64,000 nucleotides of DNA from Pseudomonas sp. R5(2019) (GCF_009905435.1 NZ_JAAAMT010000001.1:186001-250000), one strand, 5' to 3'. Positions 10,687 through 20,994 are shown, numbered from the stretch's first letter. Notes: generated by a model not told the origin, from the letters alone. Translations and numbers: made by a program.

Positions 10687-11670
10687 ATGAATACCCAATC
10701 TCTGCTGACCTTCGCGCAACAGCGCGGGATCCTTGAACAACGCCAGCTCAACACCCTGTACATCGCCCTGATCGCGATCGGTTTGATCGCACCCTGGGTC
10801 GCCTACCCCGTGTTCCTGATGAAGCTGTTGTGCTTCGGCCTGTTTGCCTGCTCGTTCAACCTGCTGCTGGGTTATACCGGCCTGCTGTCTTTCGGGCATG
10901 CCGCATTTCTCGCCGCGGGCGGCTACACCACCGGCTATCTGTTGAGCCAACACCCAGGCATCGGCCCGGAATTGGCAATCATCGGCGGCACCGCTGCCGC
11001 CGCGATGGTCGGTGCGCTGTTCGGCGCCCTGGCCATTCGTCGACAGGGCATCTATTTCGCCATGATCACCCTGGCCCTCGCGCAGCTGCTGTACTTCATA
11101 TTCCTCAAGGCGTCTTTCACCGGCGGCGAAGACGGTTTGCACGGTATCAGCCGCGGCAAGCTGCTGGGATTCATCGACCTGGCGGACAACCACGCCATGT
11201 ACTACTTCGTGCTGGCCATCACCGTGCTTGGCTTCGCTCTGGTCAAGCGCGTGGTGTACTCGCCCTTCGGCCAGATTCTCCAGGCCATCCGCGAGAACGA
11301 AGACCGCGCCACTTCGCTGGGCTACAACGTCACGCGGTATAAGTGGCTGGCCTTTGTCATTTCATCCGGGATCGCCGGCCTGGCCGGCTCTACCAAAGCG
11401 GTGGTGTTCCAGCTGGCGACACTGTCGGACGCACACTGGCACATGTCCGGCGAGGTGGTACTGATGACCTTGCTCGGTGGTGTCGGCCCTCTGCTCGGCC
11501 CTTTCGTCGGTGCAGGCATCGTGGTCTCGCTGCAACACCTGCTGGCGCAATCGCCGCTGGGCACCTGGGGTACTCCGATACTCGGCTGCATTTTCGTGCT
11601 CTGCGTTCTCTGCTTCCGCTGCGGCGTAGTCGGATCGATCAAGCTGCTTGTGAAGAAAAATTTCAAGTAA
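10687..11670 (+). CDS. livM: LivM-type ABC transporter permease
   Basis: Second permease, 327 residues. Family blocks are FACSFNLLLGYTGLLSFGHA, FFGALAIRRQGIYFAMITLA-like sequence around residue 115, and MTLLGGVGPLLGPFVGAG near the C-terminus. Multiple membrane segments cover the whole length; the C-terminus is cytoplasmic and basic (LLVKKNFK). AAGGAGGCG at the end of livH is its ribosome site. Completes a five-component importer. Confidence 0.93.
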   Translation: MNTQSLLTFAQQRGILEQRQLNTLYIALIAIGLIAPWVAYPVFLMKLLCFGLFACSFNLLLGYTGLLSFGHAAFLAAGGYTTGYLLSQHPGIGPELAIIGGTAAAAMVGALFGALAIRRQGIYFAMITLALAQLLYFIFLKASFTGGEDGLHGISRGKLLGFIDLADNHAMYYFVLAITVLGFALVKRVVYSPFGQILQAIRENEDRATSLGYNVTRYKWLAFVISSGIAGLAGSTKAVVFQLATLSDAHWHMSGEVVLMTLLGGVGPLLGPFVGAGIVVSLQHLLAQSPLGTWGTPILGCIFVLCVLCFRCGVVGSIKLLVKKNFK

Positions 11671-11700
11671 CTCATATTGATCAGCGATAAGGACATGACC

Positions 11701-13653
11701 ATGAACAACTCCGCCGTCTGGACGCCGTCCGCCGACTTCATTCGTCGCACGCGCGTGCATCAGTGGATGCAGATAGTGGGCGAGCCCGACTATGACGCCT
11801 TCATCGAGCGCTCCACCAACGATCCGCAATGGTTCGCCAGCGCCCTGGAAAAGGCCCTCGGAATTATCTGGGACCAGCCCTATCAAACGCCGCTCAATGC
11901 TGCTGGCGGCATCAAGCATCCACGCTGGTACGAGGGCGGCCAACTCAACATCCTGCGCACGGCACTGGAGCGCTGGGCTGTCGACCCGGTGCAAGCGCAG
12001 AAAGCCGCTCTGATCTGGGAAAGCGAAGACGGCCAATGCCTTGAGGTGAGCTACGGCGAGCTGGCGCGCCGGGTCAACAATGTCGCCCAGGGCCTGAGCG
12101 AACTGGGCCTGGTCAGCGGTGACCGCGTCGCCATCTACATGCCGATGCTGATCGAAACAGTGGTCGCGCTGTTGGCGGTGGTCAAGCTCGGCGCCATCTT
12201 CACGCCCGCCTTCTCCGGCTATGGCGCCGAAGCACTGGCCACGCGCATTGAAGCCTGCGGGGCCAAGCTGCTGATCACCGCTGACGGCTTCATGCGGCGC
12301 GGCAGAGTGATCGCCATGAAGGAAGAAGCCGACAAGGCCGCCGCGCTGAGCCCGTCGCTGGAAAAGGTGGTTGTGGTGCGGCGCCTGGGACGGGAAATCC
12401 CCTGGCACCCGACCCGCGATCTCGACTTTGCCACGCTGCAAGCCTGCGATGGTAGCCAGTGCCCGACAGCGGTCATGGACAGCCAGGCACCGATGATGAT
12501 CATTTACACCTCCGGCACCACCGGCAAGCCCAAGGGCGCGGTGCACACCCATAGCGGATTCCCGCTCAAGGCGGCGCTGGATGTGGGTTTGTGCATGGAT
12601 GTCGGGCAGAACGACCGCCTGTTCTGGATCACTGACATGGGCTGGCTGACCGGCCCGGTGGTGGTCTTCGGCAGCCTGATCAATGGTGCATGCGCCGTCA
12701 TCTATGAAGGTTCGCCGGACTACCCGCAGGCGGATCGGGTATGGCAGCTGGGTGCACGCCACGTCGCCACGCACATCGGCGTATCACCCACACTGGTACG
12801 CTCGCTGATGCAGCATGGTGATGCCATTGCCCAAGGTCATGACCTGAGCGCCTTGCGCACCTTTACCTCGACCGGCGAGCCATGGAATCCGGAACCCTGG
12901 CTGTGGTTGTTCAATACGGTTGGCCAAGGTCGTTATCCAATCATCAACTATGCCGGCGGCACCGAGATCGGCGGCGGCATCCTGACCAACGTACTGGTCA
13001 AGCCGATATCCCCGGTGACATTCAACAGTCGCATGCCGGGCATGGCGGCTGACGTCTGCGATACCCGGGGCCAACCGATGCGCCAGGCACTGGGCGAGCT
13101 GGTACTGCGTCAGCCGTGGATTGGCATGACCCAAAGCTTCTGGCAGGAACCGCAACGCTATGAAGACTCGTACTTCAACCGCTTCCCGCACACTTGGGTG
13201 CACGGTGACTGGGCGATCATCGATGGCGAAGGCTTCTGGACCATCACCGGTCGCTCCGACGACACCCTGAATGTGGCCGGCAAACGTATTGGTCCTGCCG
13301 AAATGGAGTCGATTCTGGTCAGCCATGCCCAGGTGCTGGAAGCCGGGGCCATCGGCGTTCCCGACGACATCAAGGGCGAAACCCCGGTGTGTTTCGTGGT
13401 GCTCCACCCAGGCACCGAACCGACGCCTGCGCTGGAGACGGAACTGCTTGGCATGATCGACACCCGGCTGGGCAAGGCGATGCGTCCCAAGTACTTGCAC
13501 TACGTCAGCGAGCTGCCCAAGACCCGCAACGGCAAGGTCATGCGCCGGGTGATTCGTGCCGCTTACCTGGGGCAGGACGCCGGCGACCTGACGTCTATGG
13601 AAAACCCCACAGCCCTTACCGCCATCAGTCGCTGCCACCTGCAACCGGCGTGA
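11701..13653 (+). CDS. AMP-forming acyl-CoA synthetase (AcsA-like, long form)
   Basis: An ANL-superfamily ligase of 650 residues that would activate the imported acid with ATP and CoA. It has the phosphate loop YTSGTTGKPKGAVHTH (about residue 270), the ACS-type linker and hinge WVHGDWAIIDGEGFW then GRSDDTLNVAGKRIGPAE, and the C-terminal catalytic lysine motif RNGKVMRRVIRA. ATG 11701 is chosen because AAGGA is 7 bases upstream; the in-frame ATG 11695 is too close. Length and the N-terminal extension resemble acetyl/propionyl-CoA synthetases and related ligases for larger acids. Since aliA is a second ligase in the region, the substrate of this one may differ from cyclohexanecarboxylate. Confidence 0.85.
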   Translation: MNNSAVWTPSADFIRRTRVHQWMQIVGEPDYDAFIERSTNDPQWFASALEKALGIIWDQPYQTPLNAAGGIKHPRWYEGGQLNILRTALERWAVDPVQAQKAALIWESEDGQCLEVSYGELARRVNNVAQGLSELGLVSGDRVAIYMPMLIETVVALLAVVKLGAIFTPAFSGYGAEALATRIEACGAKLLITADGFMRRGRVIAMKEEADKAAALSPSLEKVVVVRRLGREIPWHPTRDLDFATLQACDGSQCPTAVMDSQAPMMIIYTSGTTGKPKGAVHTHSGFPLKAALDVGLCMDVGQNDRLFWITDMGWLTGPVVVFGSLINGACAVIYEGSPDYPQADRVWQLGARHVATHIGVSPTLVRSLMQHGDAIAQGHDLSALRTFTSTGEPWNPEPWLWLFNTVGQGRYPIINYAGGTEIGGGILTNVLVKPISPVTFNSRMPGMAADVCDTRGQPMRQALGELVLRQPWIGMTQSFWQEPQRYEDSYFNRFPHTWVHGDWAIIDGEGFWTITGRSDDTLNVAGKRIGPAEMESILVSHAQVLEAGAIGVPDDIKGETPVCFVVLHPGTEPTPALETELLGMIDTRLGKAMRPKYLHYVSELPKTRNGKVMRRVIRAAYLGQDAGDLTSMENPTALTAISRCHLQPA

Positions 13654-13667
13654 ACAGGAGCCTGAAA

Positions 13668-14426
13668 ATGAGTCAGACACAACGTACCGTCGTGATCACC
13701 GGCGCCGCCCAAGGCATCGGCCTGGCGATTGCCCAGGCTTTCGCCACCCAGGGTGATTTCGTGGCCTTGTGCGACATCAATCTGGCCGCCGCCGAACAGG
13801 CCGCCAGCCAGTTGCCCAATGCCCGTGCTTATGCCGTGGACGTCACCAGCGAGGCGCAGATCGTCGCCTTCTACGAGCATCTGCTGGCCGAACGCCCCAC
13901 AGTGGACGTACTGGTGAACAACGCCGGGCTGCAGCACATCGCGCCCGTGCAGGACTTCCCACTGTCCCAATGGAACACCCTGCTGGCAGTAATGCTGACG
14001 GGGCCTTTCCTGATGAGCAAACACGCCCTGCCAAGCATGCTCAAACAGCAGAACGGACGCATCATCAATATCGCCTCGGTGCACGGCAAACTCGCTTCGC
14101 CCTACAAGAGCGCCTACGTTGCCGCCAAACACGGCCTGATCGGCCTGACCCGAACCCTGGCACTTGAAACCGCCAACCAAGGGATCACCGCCAACGCCAT
14201 TTTGCCCGGCGCGGTGCGCACCTCGCTGGTGGAAAAGCAGCTGCCGCAACTGGCGGCCCAGGACCACATCAGCGAAGCACAAGCCCTGCAACGACACATC
14301 CTTGCGCGCCAACCCCTCAAGCGCCTGCTGGAGCCAAGCGAAATCGGCGACAGTGCTGTTTACCTCGCCTCCCATGCTGCGCGCGCCATTACCGGCGACT
14401 CGCTCAGCGTGTCCGGCGGCTGGTGA
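13668..14426 (+). CDS. SDR-family dehydrogenase, 3-hydroxybutyrate dehydrogenase-like
   Basis: Classical short-chain dehydrogenase of 252 residues. NAD-binding TGAAQGIG (about residue 13), NNAGLQHIAPVQDFP, catalytic Ser in INIASVHGKLAS, YxxxK as YVAAKHG, and the C-terminal GDSLSVSGGW are present. The overall sequence resembles BdhA-type D-3-hydroxybutyrate dehydrogenases, especially NNAGLQHIAPV, but in a CoA-ester operon it may oxidise a hydroxyacyl or hydroxycycloalkane intermediate. ATG 13668 is preceded by ACAGGAGCC. It overlaps or abuts the MaoC gene downstream. Confidence 0.8.
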   Translation: MSQTQRTVVITGAAQGIGLAIAQAFATQGDFVALCDINLAAAEQAASQLPNARAYAVDVTSEAQIVAFYEHLLAERPTVDVLVNNAGLQHIAPVQDFPLSQWNTLLAVMLTGPFLMSKHALPSMLKQQNGRIINIASVHGKLASPYKSAYVAAKHGLIGLTRTLALETANQGITANAILPGAVRTSLVEKQLPQLAAQDHISEAQALQRHILARQPLKRLLEPSEIGDSAVYLASHAARAITGDSLSVSGGW

Positions 14427-14431
14427 CCGGT

Positions 14432-15199
14432 ATGTGTCTCACCGCGCTTGCCGGCTACCGGTTTGCTGAATACCAATGGTCCTTCGAAGCCGAACGCGCT
14501 CTGGCCCTCAATCAGGCCATCGGCATGCCCCGCAGCTGCAATCAGCCGCCACCGACCCTGGCTTACAGTGCCGACATGGACCAGGGCGTGGTCAACCAGT
14601 TGTTCACTGTGACAGGGCTTGGGGCGCATCAACTGTTGCATGGCGAACAACACTTTCACTACCACCAGCCATTGCAGCCAAGCCGCATCTACCGAAGCAG
14701 CGCGCACCTGAGCGAGGTCATCAATAAACCGCGTTTCAGCCTGCTGCACAAGCAAACCCGGTTGTTCGCCGCGGACGGTTCCCTGGCGTGCGAGATGCTC
14801 AGTATCTACGTTGCCCTCCCGGAACCGGGCGTGCCCAGCGTCGGACCGGCGCTCGAGACACAAGACTCGCTACCGGCACAAACCGCGCCCGAGATCAGCC
14901 GAGAGCAGATCCGGGCATTTGCCAGCGCGTCGGGGGATGACAACCGCGTACACCTGGAACCGGGCATTGCACATAAGGCCGGGCACCCGGATGTATTTGC
15001 CCAGGGAATGCTCGGAATGGGGTTGCTCGGCAGCCTGCTGCCCGGTTCGCGCCTGCGTCGATTTGGCGTGCGATTCCTGTCGCCCATGGCGCTGGGTGAT
15101 CTCCCAAGGCTGTACCAGACAGGCAGCACCAGCCGAAACCTGATACTGGCCAACGAGAACAATCGTATTCGAATCAGAGGCTATGCCGAACTCGACTGA
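14432..15199 (+). CDS. MaoC-like double hotdog hydratase/dehydratase
   Basis: A protein of 255 residues with two hotdog halves. The N-terminal half resembles the FAS1-type dehydratase N-domain (YSADMDQGVVNQLFTVTGLG region). The C-terminal half has the MaoC hydratase pattern FASASGDDNRVHLEPGIA followed by FAQGMLGMGLLGSLL, in which the Asp and His of the (R)-hydratase motif can be seen. It would hydrate an enoyl-CoA or dehydrate a hydroxyacyl-CoA, and so suits the dehydrogenase immediately upstream. A GTG at 14423 overlapping the stop of the previous gene is an alternative start. Substrate unknown. Confidence 0.75.
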   Translation: MCLTALAGYRFAEYQWSFEAERALALNQAIGMPRSCNQPPPTLAYSADMDQGVVNQLFTVTGLGAHQLLHGEQHFHYHQPLQPSRIYRSSAHLSEVINKPRFSLLHKQTRLFAADGSLACEMLSIYVALPEPGVPSVGPALETQDSLPAQTAPEISREQIRAFASASGDDNRVHLEPGIAHKAGHPDVFAQGMLGMGLLGSLLPGSRLRRFGVRFLSPMALGDLPRLYQTGSTSRNLILANENNRIRIRGYAELD

Positions 15200-15285
15200 T
15201 TGGCCGGCGCCCTCGGCCGATCACAGAACATCGAAACCGAACGCTCGCTCAACGGGGCTATTCACTTTAAATCCGGAGACGATCC

Positions 15286-15975
15286 ATGCATGTAGATAAC
15301 GCCATAAGCTCACGCAAATCGGTCCGCCGCTTCTTGCCTATGGGCATTTCAAAGCCAGTGGTTGAACATATTCTCAAGGTGGCCTCGCGGGCGCCCAGCG
15401 GCAACAACCTGCAACCGTGGCATGTCCATGTGCTGGCCGGCGATGCCAAGCAGGCGCTGTGTACCGATATTCTCGAATCCACGACTTCTCAAGCCGGTCA
15501 ACATGATGCCGAATATCGGTATTACCCGGACAACTGGTTCGAACCCTATCAGAGCCGCCGTCGCGCCTCCGGCTTTGGCCTCTATGAAGCGCTCGGCATC
15601 GACCGCAACGACCTGCAGGCACGCGAGCGCCAGAACCTGCGCAACTTTCACTTCTTCGACGCGCCGGTCGGCCTGTTGATCAGCCTCGATCGCCGCCTCA
15701 ATACCGGCAGCTACATCGACCTGGGCATGTTCATTCAGAACATCATGCTCGCCGCTCGCGGTCAGGGCCTGCACACCTGTCCCCAGGCAGCATTCGCCTG
15801 GTATCACCAGATCGTCCGCCGTCATGTGCCCATGGCGGATGAGGACATCCTGGTCTGCGGCATCGCACTAGGGCATGAGGACCGCAACGCACCGGAAAAC
15901 AGCCTGCAGACACAGCGCGAACCGGTAGCCGCTTTCACTTCCTTTCATGGTTTCAAAGAGTGCGTGCAAGGGTAG
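15286..15975 (+). CDS. Nitroreductase-family FMN oxidoreductase
   Basis: A protein of 229 residues of the nitroreductase fold. It has the N-terminal FMN-binding signature ISSRKSVRRFLP, then SRAPSGNNLQPWHVHVLAG, and the C-terminal GLHTCPQAAFAWY and ILVCGIALGHED. GGAGACG precedes ATG 15286. It is last in the liv operon and is followed by a strong terminator. In a ring-acid catabolic context it may be a flavin oxidoreductase acting on a cyclic CoA ester or simply an NAD(P)H:quinone/nitro reductase; I cannot choose between these from sequence. Confidence 0.82.
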   Translation: MHVDNAISSRKSVRRFLPMGISKPVVEHILKVASRAPSGNNLQPWHVHVLAGDAKQALCTDILESTTSQAGQHDAEYRYYPDNWFEPYQSRRRASGFGLYEALGIDRNDLQARERQNLRNFHFFDAPVGLLISLDRRLNTGSYIDLGMFIQNIMLAARGQGLHTCPQAAFAWYHQIVRRHVPMADEDILVCGIALGHEDRNAPENSLQTQREPVAAFTSFHGFKECVQG

Positions 15976-15995
15976 TTAGATAGACGCAATGAACA

Positions 15996-16029
15996 AAGGC
16001 GATGGTGCTATGACCATCGCCTTCTTTTT
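15996..16029 (+). terminator. Rho-independent terminator after the liv operon
   Basis: A perfect 11-base stem, AAGGCGATGGT paired with ACCATCGCCTT, around the loop GCTATG is followed by CTTTTTG. It ends the liv-to-nitroreductase transcript. On the minus strand the stem is followed by TTTG, so it may also act weakly on transcripts arriving from gcdH. Confidence 0.9.
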
Positions 16030-16102
16030 GGCTTGTCGTCTATTCAGTCTGACCGGGCGAACGTCCGGCAAAAAGACCGAAGAGATTCTTATCAGGCAAT
16101 CA

Positions 16103-17284
16103 TCAGAAAAACGCCTGGATACCGGTCTGCGCACGGCCGAGGATCAGCGCATGCACGTCGTGGGTGCCTTCGTAGGTGTTGACCACTTCCAGATTGACCA
16201 GATGACGGGCCACGCCAAATTCATCACTGATGCCGTTACCGCCCAACATGTCCCGCGCCAGGCGCGCGATGTCCAGCGACTTGCCGCAGCTGTTGCGCTT
16301 CATGATCGAGGTGATTTCGACCGCGGCAGTGCCTTCGTCCTTCATCCGCCCCAGGCGCAGGCAACCCTGCAGGGCCAGGGTGATCTCGGTCTGCATGTCT
16401 GCCAGTTTCTTCTGGATCAATTGGCTGGCAGCCAGAGGGCGACCAAACTGGTTGCGATCCAGCACGTACTGGCGCGCGGTGTGCCAGCAGTCTTCGGCCG
16501 CACCCAGCGCGCCCCAGGCGATGCCGTAGCGTGCCGAGTTCAGGCAGGTGAACGGGCCGCGCAGGCCACGCACTTCAGGGAAGGCATTCTCTTCGGGGCA
16601 GAACACGTTATCCATGACGATTTCACCGGTAATCGACGCACGCAGCCCGACCTTGCCATGGATAACCGGAGCGCTCAGGCCCTGCCAGCCCTTCTCCAGG
16701 ACAAAGCCGCGAATCTGCCCTTCATCGTCCTTGGCCCAAACCACGAAAACATCGGCGATCGGGCTGTTGGTGATCCACATCTTGCTGCCGGTCAGACGGT
16801 AGCCGCCGTCGACTTTTCTTGCCCGGGTAATCATCGAGCCCGGATCGGAGCCATGGTTCGGTTCGGTCAGACCGAAGCAGCCGATGTAATGACCGCTGGC
16901 CAGCTTCGGCAGGTACTTCTGCTTGGTGGCTTCGCTGCCGAATTCATTGATCGGTACCATCACCAGCGAGGACTGGACGCTCATCATCGAACGATAGCCA
17001 GAGTCCACGCGCTCGATCTCCCGGGCGATCAGGCCATAGCACACATAGTTCAGACCGCTACCGCCGTAGGCTTCGGGAATGGTGGCGCCGAGCAGGCCGG
17101 TCTCGCCCATCTCGCGAAAGATTGCCGGGTCGGTCTGTTCATGACGAAAAGCCTCCAGCACCCGGGGCGCGAGCTTGTCGGCGGCGAACTGTTGGGCACT
17201 GTCGCGAACCATGCGTTCTTCTTCGGTGAGTTGTTGATCCAGCAGCAGCGGGTCGATCCAGTTGAAGCTTGCCTTGTTGGCCAT
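16103..17284 (-). CDS. gcdH: Glutaryl-CoA dehydrogenase
   Basis: Decarboxylating acyl-CoA dehydrogenase, glutaryl-CoA to crotonyl-CoA plus CO2, with electrons going to ETF. The 393 residues include [18 protein letters not shown], the family stretch [20 protein letters not shown] and the C-terminal [18 protein letters not shown] containing the catalytic glutamate. ATG 17284 ([18 protein letters not shown]) is preceded by CCCGGAGAAAC; the longer open frame upstream has no support. It is the last gene of the leftward operon and supplies the final dedicated step after pimeloyl-CoA has lost one acetyl-CoA unit. A second gcdH for lysine catabolism is usual elsewhere in Pseudomonas genomes. Confidence 0.93.
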   Translation of the reverse strand: MANKASFNWIDPLLLDQQLTEEERMVRDSAQQFAADKLAPRVLEAFRHEQTDPAIFREMGETGLLGATIPEAYGGSGLNYVCYGLIAREIERVDSGYRSMMSVQSSLVMVPINEFGSEATKQKYLPKLASGHYIGCFGLTEPNHGSDPGSMITRARKVDGGYRLTGSKMWITNSPIADVFVVWAKDDEGQIRGFVLEKGWQGLSAPVIHGKVGLRASITGEIVMDNVFCPEENAFPEVRGLRGPFTCLNSARYGIAWGALGAAEDCWHTARQYVLDRNQFGRPLAASQLIQKKLADMQTEITLALQGCLRLGRMKDEGTAAVEITSIMKRNSCGKSLDIARLARDMLGGNGISDEFGVARHLVNLEVVNTYEGTHDVHALILGRAQTGIQAFF

Positions 17285-17319
17285 GGGTGTTTCTCCGGGT
17301 TCATTCTTGTGATGTTTTG

Positions 17320-18522
17320 TCAGTCGAGGCGTTCGATCACGCAGGCAATGCCCTGGCCCAGGCCAATGCACAGACTGACCAGGGCGTAGCGCCCGTTGCT
17401 GCGTTCCAGATGTCGCACCGCGCTGTAGGCCAGACGGGCGCCGGAAGCACCGAGCGGGTGACCGATGGCAATGGCACCACCGTTGGGGTTCAGGCGCGGA
17501 TCATCGAAGGCCACGCCGAGTTGTCTGGCGCAGCCGAGCACTTGCGCGGCAAACGCTTCGTTGATTTCGATCAGGTCCATGTCGGCCAGGCTCAGGCCTG
17601 CGCGCTGCAAGGCCTTGGTGCAGGCAGGCACCGGGCCAAGGCCCATCAATCGCGGTTCGACCCCGGCCACGGCACCGGCCAGGATACGCGCCCGAGGCCT
17701 GAGGCCTGCCTTCTCACCAATGGCCTGCGAGCCAATCAGCAGCGCAGCCGCGCCATCGTTGATGCCCGAGGCATTACCCGCAGTGACAGCGCCGCCTTCA
17801 AACAGTGGCTGTAGGCCTGACAGCGCTTCGAAGTTACTTTGCGGACGCGGATGCTCGTCACGGTCGACGATCTTCGGTGGCTGCTTGCGCCCTTGCGGTA
17901 CCTCGATCGGCAGGATTTCACCGGCCTGGAAACCGTCCCGCACCGCCGCGTCGAACAGCGCCTGACTGCGAGCGGCATAGATGTCGGCTTCTTCGCGAGT
18001 GATGCCCAGTTCATGAGCGACGTTGTCCGCTGTCTGCGGCATCGAATCGGCACCGAACCCGGACTCTACCTTCGGGTTGGGAAAGCGTGCGCCGAGGGTG
18101 CTGTCGTACACCTGAAAGTCGCGGGACCAGGCGCTTTGCGCCTTGGCCACCACGAACGGCGCACGACTCATGCTCTCGACGCCGCCGGCAATAAACAGCT
18201 CGCCTTCGCCGGCGCGCACGGCGCGCGCAGCATCCAGCACGGCAGCCAGCCCGGAGCCACAGAGACGATTGACGGTCAAACCGCCAACGGCCGTCGGCAG
18301 GCCGGACAGCAGCGCAACATGACGCGCCAGATTGCGCCCGTCCTCACCCGCCTGGCTGCTGCAGCCGGCGATCAGGTCTTCATAGTCCCGCGTGGCGAAC
18401 GGGTTACGCGCGACCAGGGCACGCACCACACTGGCCAACAGGTCATCGGGGCGCACACCGGCCAGAGCGCCGGCATGGCGACCGAATGGCGAACGCAGAC
18501 CATCGTAGATATAGGCTGTCAT
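17320..18522 (-). CDS. Acetyl-CoA acyltransferase (thiolase), PimB/PcaF-like
   Basis: Thiolase of 400 residues that would cleave 3-ketopimeloyl-CoA to glutaryl-CoA and acetyl-CoA. The nucleophile Cys lies in [12 protein letters not shown], and the other active-site residues in [25 protein letters not shown] and the C-terminal [16 protein letters not shown] 18522 ([14 protein letters not shown]) starts two bases after the stop of the 3-hydroxyacyl-CoA dehydrogenase gene, so the two are coupled. The sequence would also fit 3-oxoadipyl-CoA thiolase; the assignment to pimelate rests on the operon. Confidence 0.88.
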   Translation of the reverse strand: MTAYIYDGLRSPFGRHAGALAGVRPDDLLASVVRALVARNPFATRDYEDLIAGCSSQAGEDGRNLARHVALLSGLPTAVGGLTVNRLCGSGLAAVLDAARAVRAGEGELFIAGGVESMSRAPFVVAKAQSAWSRDFQVYDSTLGARFPNPKVESGFGADSMPQTADNVAHELGITREEADIYAARSQALFDAAVRDGFQAGEILPIEVPQGRKQPPKIVDRDEHPRPQSNFEALSGLQPLFEGGAVTAGNASGINDGAAALLIGSQAIGEKAGLRPRARILAGAVAGVEPRLMGLGPVPACTKALQRAGLSLADMDLIEINEAFAAQVLGCARQLGVAFDDPRLNPNGGAIAIGHPLGASGARLAYSAVRHLERSNGRYALVSLCIGLGQGIACVIERLD

Positions 18523-18524
18523 GC

Positions 18525-20039
18525 TCAATCCTCGGCAGTGGTCAGTGGCAGGCCGAGCTGGACCCGGCGCCGCAGCCAGGGGCTGACCCGATAGCGCGGC
18601 TCCTGATACAACTCATGCAGTCGGTGCAGGATCTGCTGGATCTGCAACGCACCGTAATGGTCACCAAAACCCAGCGGACCATGGGGGTAACCGAGGGCTA
18701 ACTGCACCGCACGGTCCAGGGTGGCCGGCTCGGCGATACGGCGCTGGGCAATCTCGCAACCCAGGTTGACGATCCCGGCGAGCACGCGCTGGGCAATGAA
18801 GCCCGGCGAGTCATTGATGACTTCCACCGGCACGCCATCGGCGCCCAAGGCCTGGCATGCCTGTGCCAGTACCTGCGCGTCGAGCGCCGGCTGACGCATC
18901 AGGACCCGGCGCGTGTCGAAGCCAACGAAGGTTTCCAGCGCCAGGCTGCGTCGCGGTGGCAGTCGCTTGCGGGCGATGACACTGCTGGCATCCTCGCCCA
19001 GCGGTGTCACCAGGCAGATGGCGTTCGCACTGGGCTGATCGCCCTGCTCCAGGACGGCGCCGGCGACAGACAGCACCGCCGCTATCCGCTCGCGCATTGC
19101 CGAGTCGCCGCAGTCCAGCCAGAACGGCTGGGTGATGGCCACCTGCGGCGGCGCCTGCTGCGCTTCCTCGACCACGCTACCGTCCTGATAGCGATAGAAG
19201 CCCCGCCCTGTTTTGCGCCCCAACAAGCCACTGGCCAGACGGGGTGGCACCAGCGCCGATGGGGTGTAGCGCGGATCCTGGTAAAACTGGGTGTGAATCG
19301 ACTCCATCACCGCATGGGAGATGTCGAGGCCGACCAGGTCGAACAGCTCGAACGGCCCCATGCGAAAGCCAAGGCTGTCCTTGAGGATGCGATCGATTTG
19401 CGCCGGGGTGGCAATCCCCTCGCCCAGGATACGCAATGCCTCCGGACCGAAGGCCCGCCCGGCATGATTGACCAGGAAACCCGGAGAGTCAGGCGTCGTC
19501 GCGGCAAAATGTCCAGCGTGCCCGGCCAGCGTCGCCAGGCGTTCGATCACCTGCGGATCGGTCAGCTCACCGCGTACCACTTCGACGATCTTCATCAGTG
19601 GCACCGGGTTGAAAAAGTGAAACCCAGCCACCCGCTCGGGATGTCGACAGGCACTGGCAATCAGGCTCACCGACAAGGATGAGGTGTTGGTCGCCAGCAC
19701 TGCATCAGCCCTGACCACTTGCTCCAGCGCGCGGAACAGCCCCTGCTTGGCGTCGAGGTTTTCAACGATCGCCTCGATCAACAAATCACAATCGGCCAGG
19801 GCCTCAAGGCTTACGGCCGGTTGCATGCAAGCCAGTACGGTCGCCAAAGCTTCACTGCTCAACTTGCCCTTGGCTGCCGAGCGCTCAAGCAAGGCCCGAT
19901 TGGCTTGCAGCGCCTCCTCCGTCGCTTCGCTACGGCTGTCGTACAGCAACACCGGAACGCCTGCGGTGGCGAACAACTGAGCGATCCCCCGGCCCATGGC
20001 ACCGCTTCCGATCACACCGATTTGTTTGAAACTATTCAC
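18525..20039 (-). CDS. 3-hydroxyacyl-CoA dehydrogenase (PaaH-like, two-domain)
   Basis: NAD-dependent dehydrogenase of about 504 residues. The Rossmann motif IGVIGSGAMGRGIAQLF is at the N-terminus and the catalytic-His block GFHFFNPVPLMKIVEVV at about residue 140. A second C-terminal HAD domain carries DSPGFIAQRVLAGIVNLG. This length and duplication match PaaH-type enzymes. The start is taken as GTG 20039 because GAGGAG lies six bases upstream; GTG 20045 would overlap the ribosome site. It oxidises 3-hydroxypimeloyl-CoA in the proposed pathway. Confidence 0.9.
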   Translation of the reverse strand: MNSFKQIGVIGSGAMGRGIAQLFATAGVPVLLYDSRSEATEEALQANRALLERSAAKGKLSSEALATVLACMQPAVSLEALADCDLLIEAIVENLDAKQGLFRALEQVVRADAVLATNTSSLSVSLIASACRHPERVAGFHFFNPVPLMKIVEVVRGELTDPQVIERLATLAGHAGHFAATTPDSPGFLVNHAGRAFGPEALRILGEGIATPAQIDRILKDSLGFRMGPFELFDLVGLDISHAVMESIHTQFYQDPRYTPSALVPPRLASGLLGRKTGRGFYRYQDGSVVEEAQQAPPQVAITQPFWLDCGDSAMRERIAAVLSVAGAVLEQGDQPSANAICLVTPLGEDASSVIARKRLPPRRSLALETFVGFDTRRVLMRQPALDAQVLAQACQALGADGVPVEVINDSPGFIAQRVLAGIVNLGCEIAQRRIAEPATLDRAVQLALGYPHGPLGFGDHYGALQIQQILHRLHELYQEPRYRVSPWLRRRVQLGLPLTTAED

Positions 20040-20049
20040 AAGCACCTCC

Positions 20050-20994
20050 TCAGATCGCCCGTTCCAGTTCCGGCACGGCGTCGAACAAATCCGCCACCAG
20101 ACCGTAGTCGGCCACCTGGAAGATCGGCGCCTCTTCGTCCTTGTTGATCGCCACGATGACCTTGGAGTCCTTCATGCCGGCCAGATGCTGGATCGCGCCG
20201 GAGATGCCCACGGCGATGTACAACTGCGGCGCCACGATCTTGCCGGTCTGGCCGACCTGCATGTCGTTCGGCACAAAACCGGCATCGACGGCGGCGCGCG
20301 ACGCACCCACGCCCGCGCCGAGCTTGTCGGCCAGCGCATAGAGGTGTTTGAAGTTGTCGCCGTTCTGCATGCCACGGCCACCAGACACGACGATCTTCGC
20401 GGCGGTCAGCTCCGGGCGATCGGACTTGGCCAGCTCTTCACTGACGAAAGCCGACTGACCGCTGTCGATGACCATGGCGAGGGCTTCGATGACGGCTTTG
20501 CCACCTTCGGCGGCAGCGGCGTCGAACCCGGTACCCCGCACGGTGATCACCTTTACGGCGGCAGACGACTGCACCGTCGCGATGGCGTTACCCGCATAGA
20601 TCGGGCGCTTGAAGGTATCGGCGCTTTCGACCGCGATGATCTCCGAGATCTGGTCCACATCCAGTTGCGCGGCAACTCGCGGCAAAATGTTTTTACCGTT
20701 ACTGGTGGCGGCAGCCAGGATGTGGCTGTAGCTGTCAGCCCCTGCTTCTTGAACAAGAGCGACTACCAAAGGAGCGACGTTTTCCGGCAGCTGGTGAGCG
20801 TAGGCGGCGTTGTCGGCCAGCAGCACTTTCGTCACGCCAGCCACCTTCGCCGCCGCTTCAGCCACGGCGCCAGCGCCCTGACCTGCGACCAGCACATGAA
20901 TGTCGCCACCGATCTGCTGCGCAGCGGTCACGGTATTGAGGGTGGCAGCCGCCAGTGCTGCGTTGGTGTGTTCAGCGATAACCAGGATAGCCAT
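20050..20994 (-). CDS. etfA: Electron transfer flavoprotein alpha subunit
   Basis: ETF alpha, 314 residues, binds FAD and passes electrons from acyl-CoA dehydrogenases to ETF-quinone oxidoreductase. The C-terminal FAD domain is evident: [40 protein letters not shown], then [20 protein letters not shown]. It overlaps etfB at position 20994. A dedicated ETF inside a catabolic operon with three to four acyl-CoA dehydrogenases indicates it serves them directly; the genome probably has another ETF pair. Confidence 0.95.
   Translation of the reverse strand: MAILVIAEHTNAALAAATLNTVTAAQQIGGDIHVLVAGQGAGAVAEAAAKVAGVTKVLLADNAAYAHQLPENVAPLVVALVQEAGADSYSHILAAATSNGKNILPRVAAQLDVDQISEIIAVESADTFKRPIYAGNAIATVQSSAAVKVITVRGTGFDAAAAEGGKAVIEALAMVIDSGQSAFVSEELAKSDRPELTAAKIVVSGGRGMQNGDNFKHLYALADKLGAGVGASRAAVDAGFVPNDMQVGQTGKIVAPQLYIAVGISGAIQHLAGMKDSKVIVAINKDEEAPIFQVADYGLVADLFDAVPELERAI

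Noticed and set aside
11362..12774. 470-residue minus-strand ORF opposite livM and the acyl-CoA synthetase gene
   Set aside because: It is antisense to two genes with clear family motifs and has none of its own.
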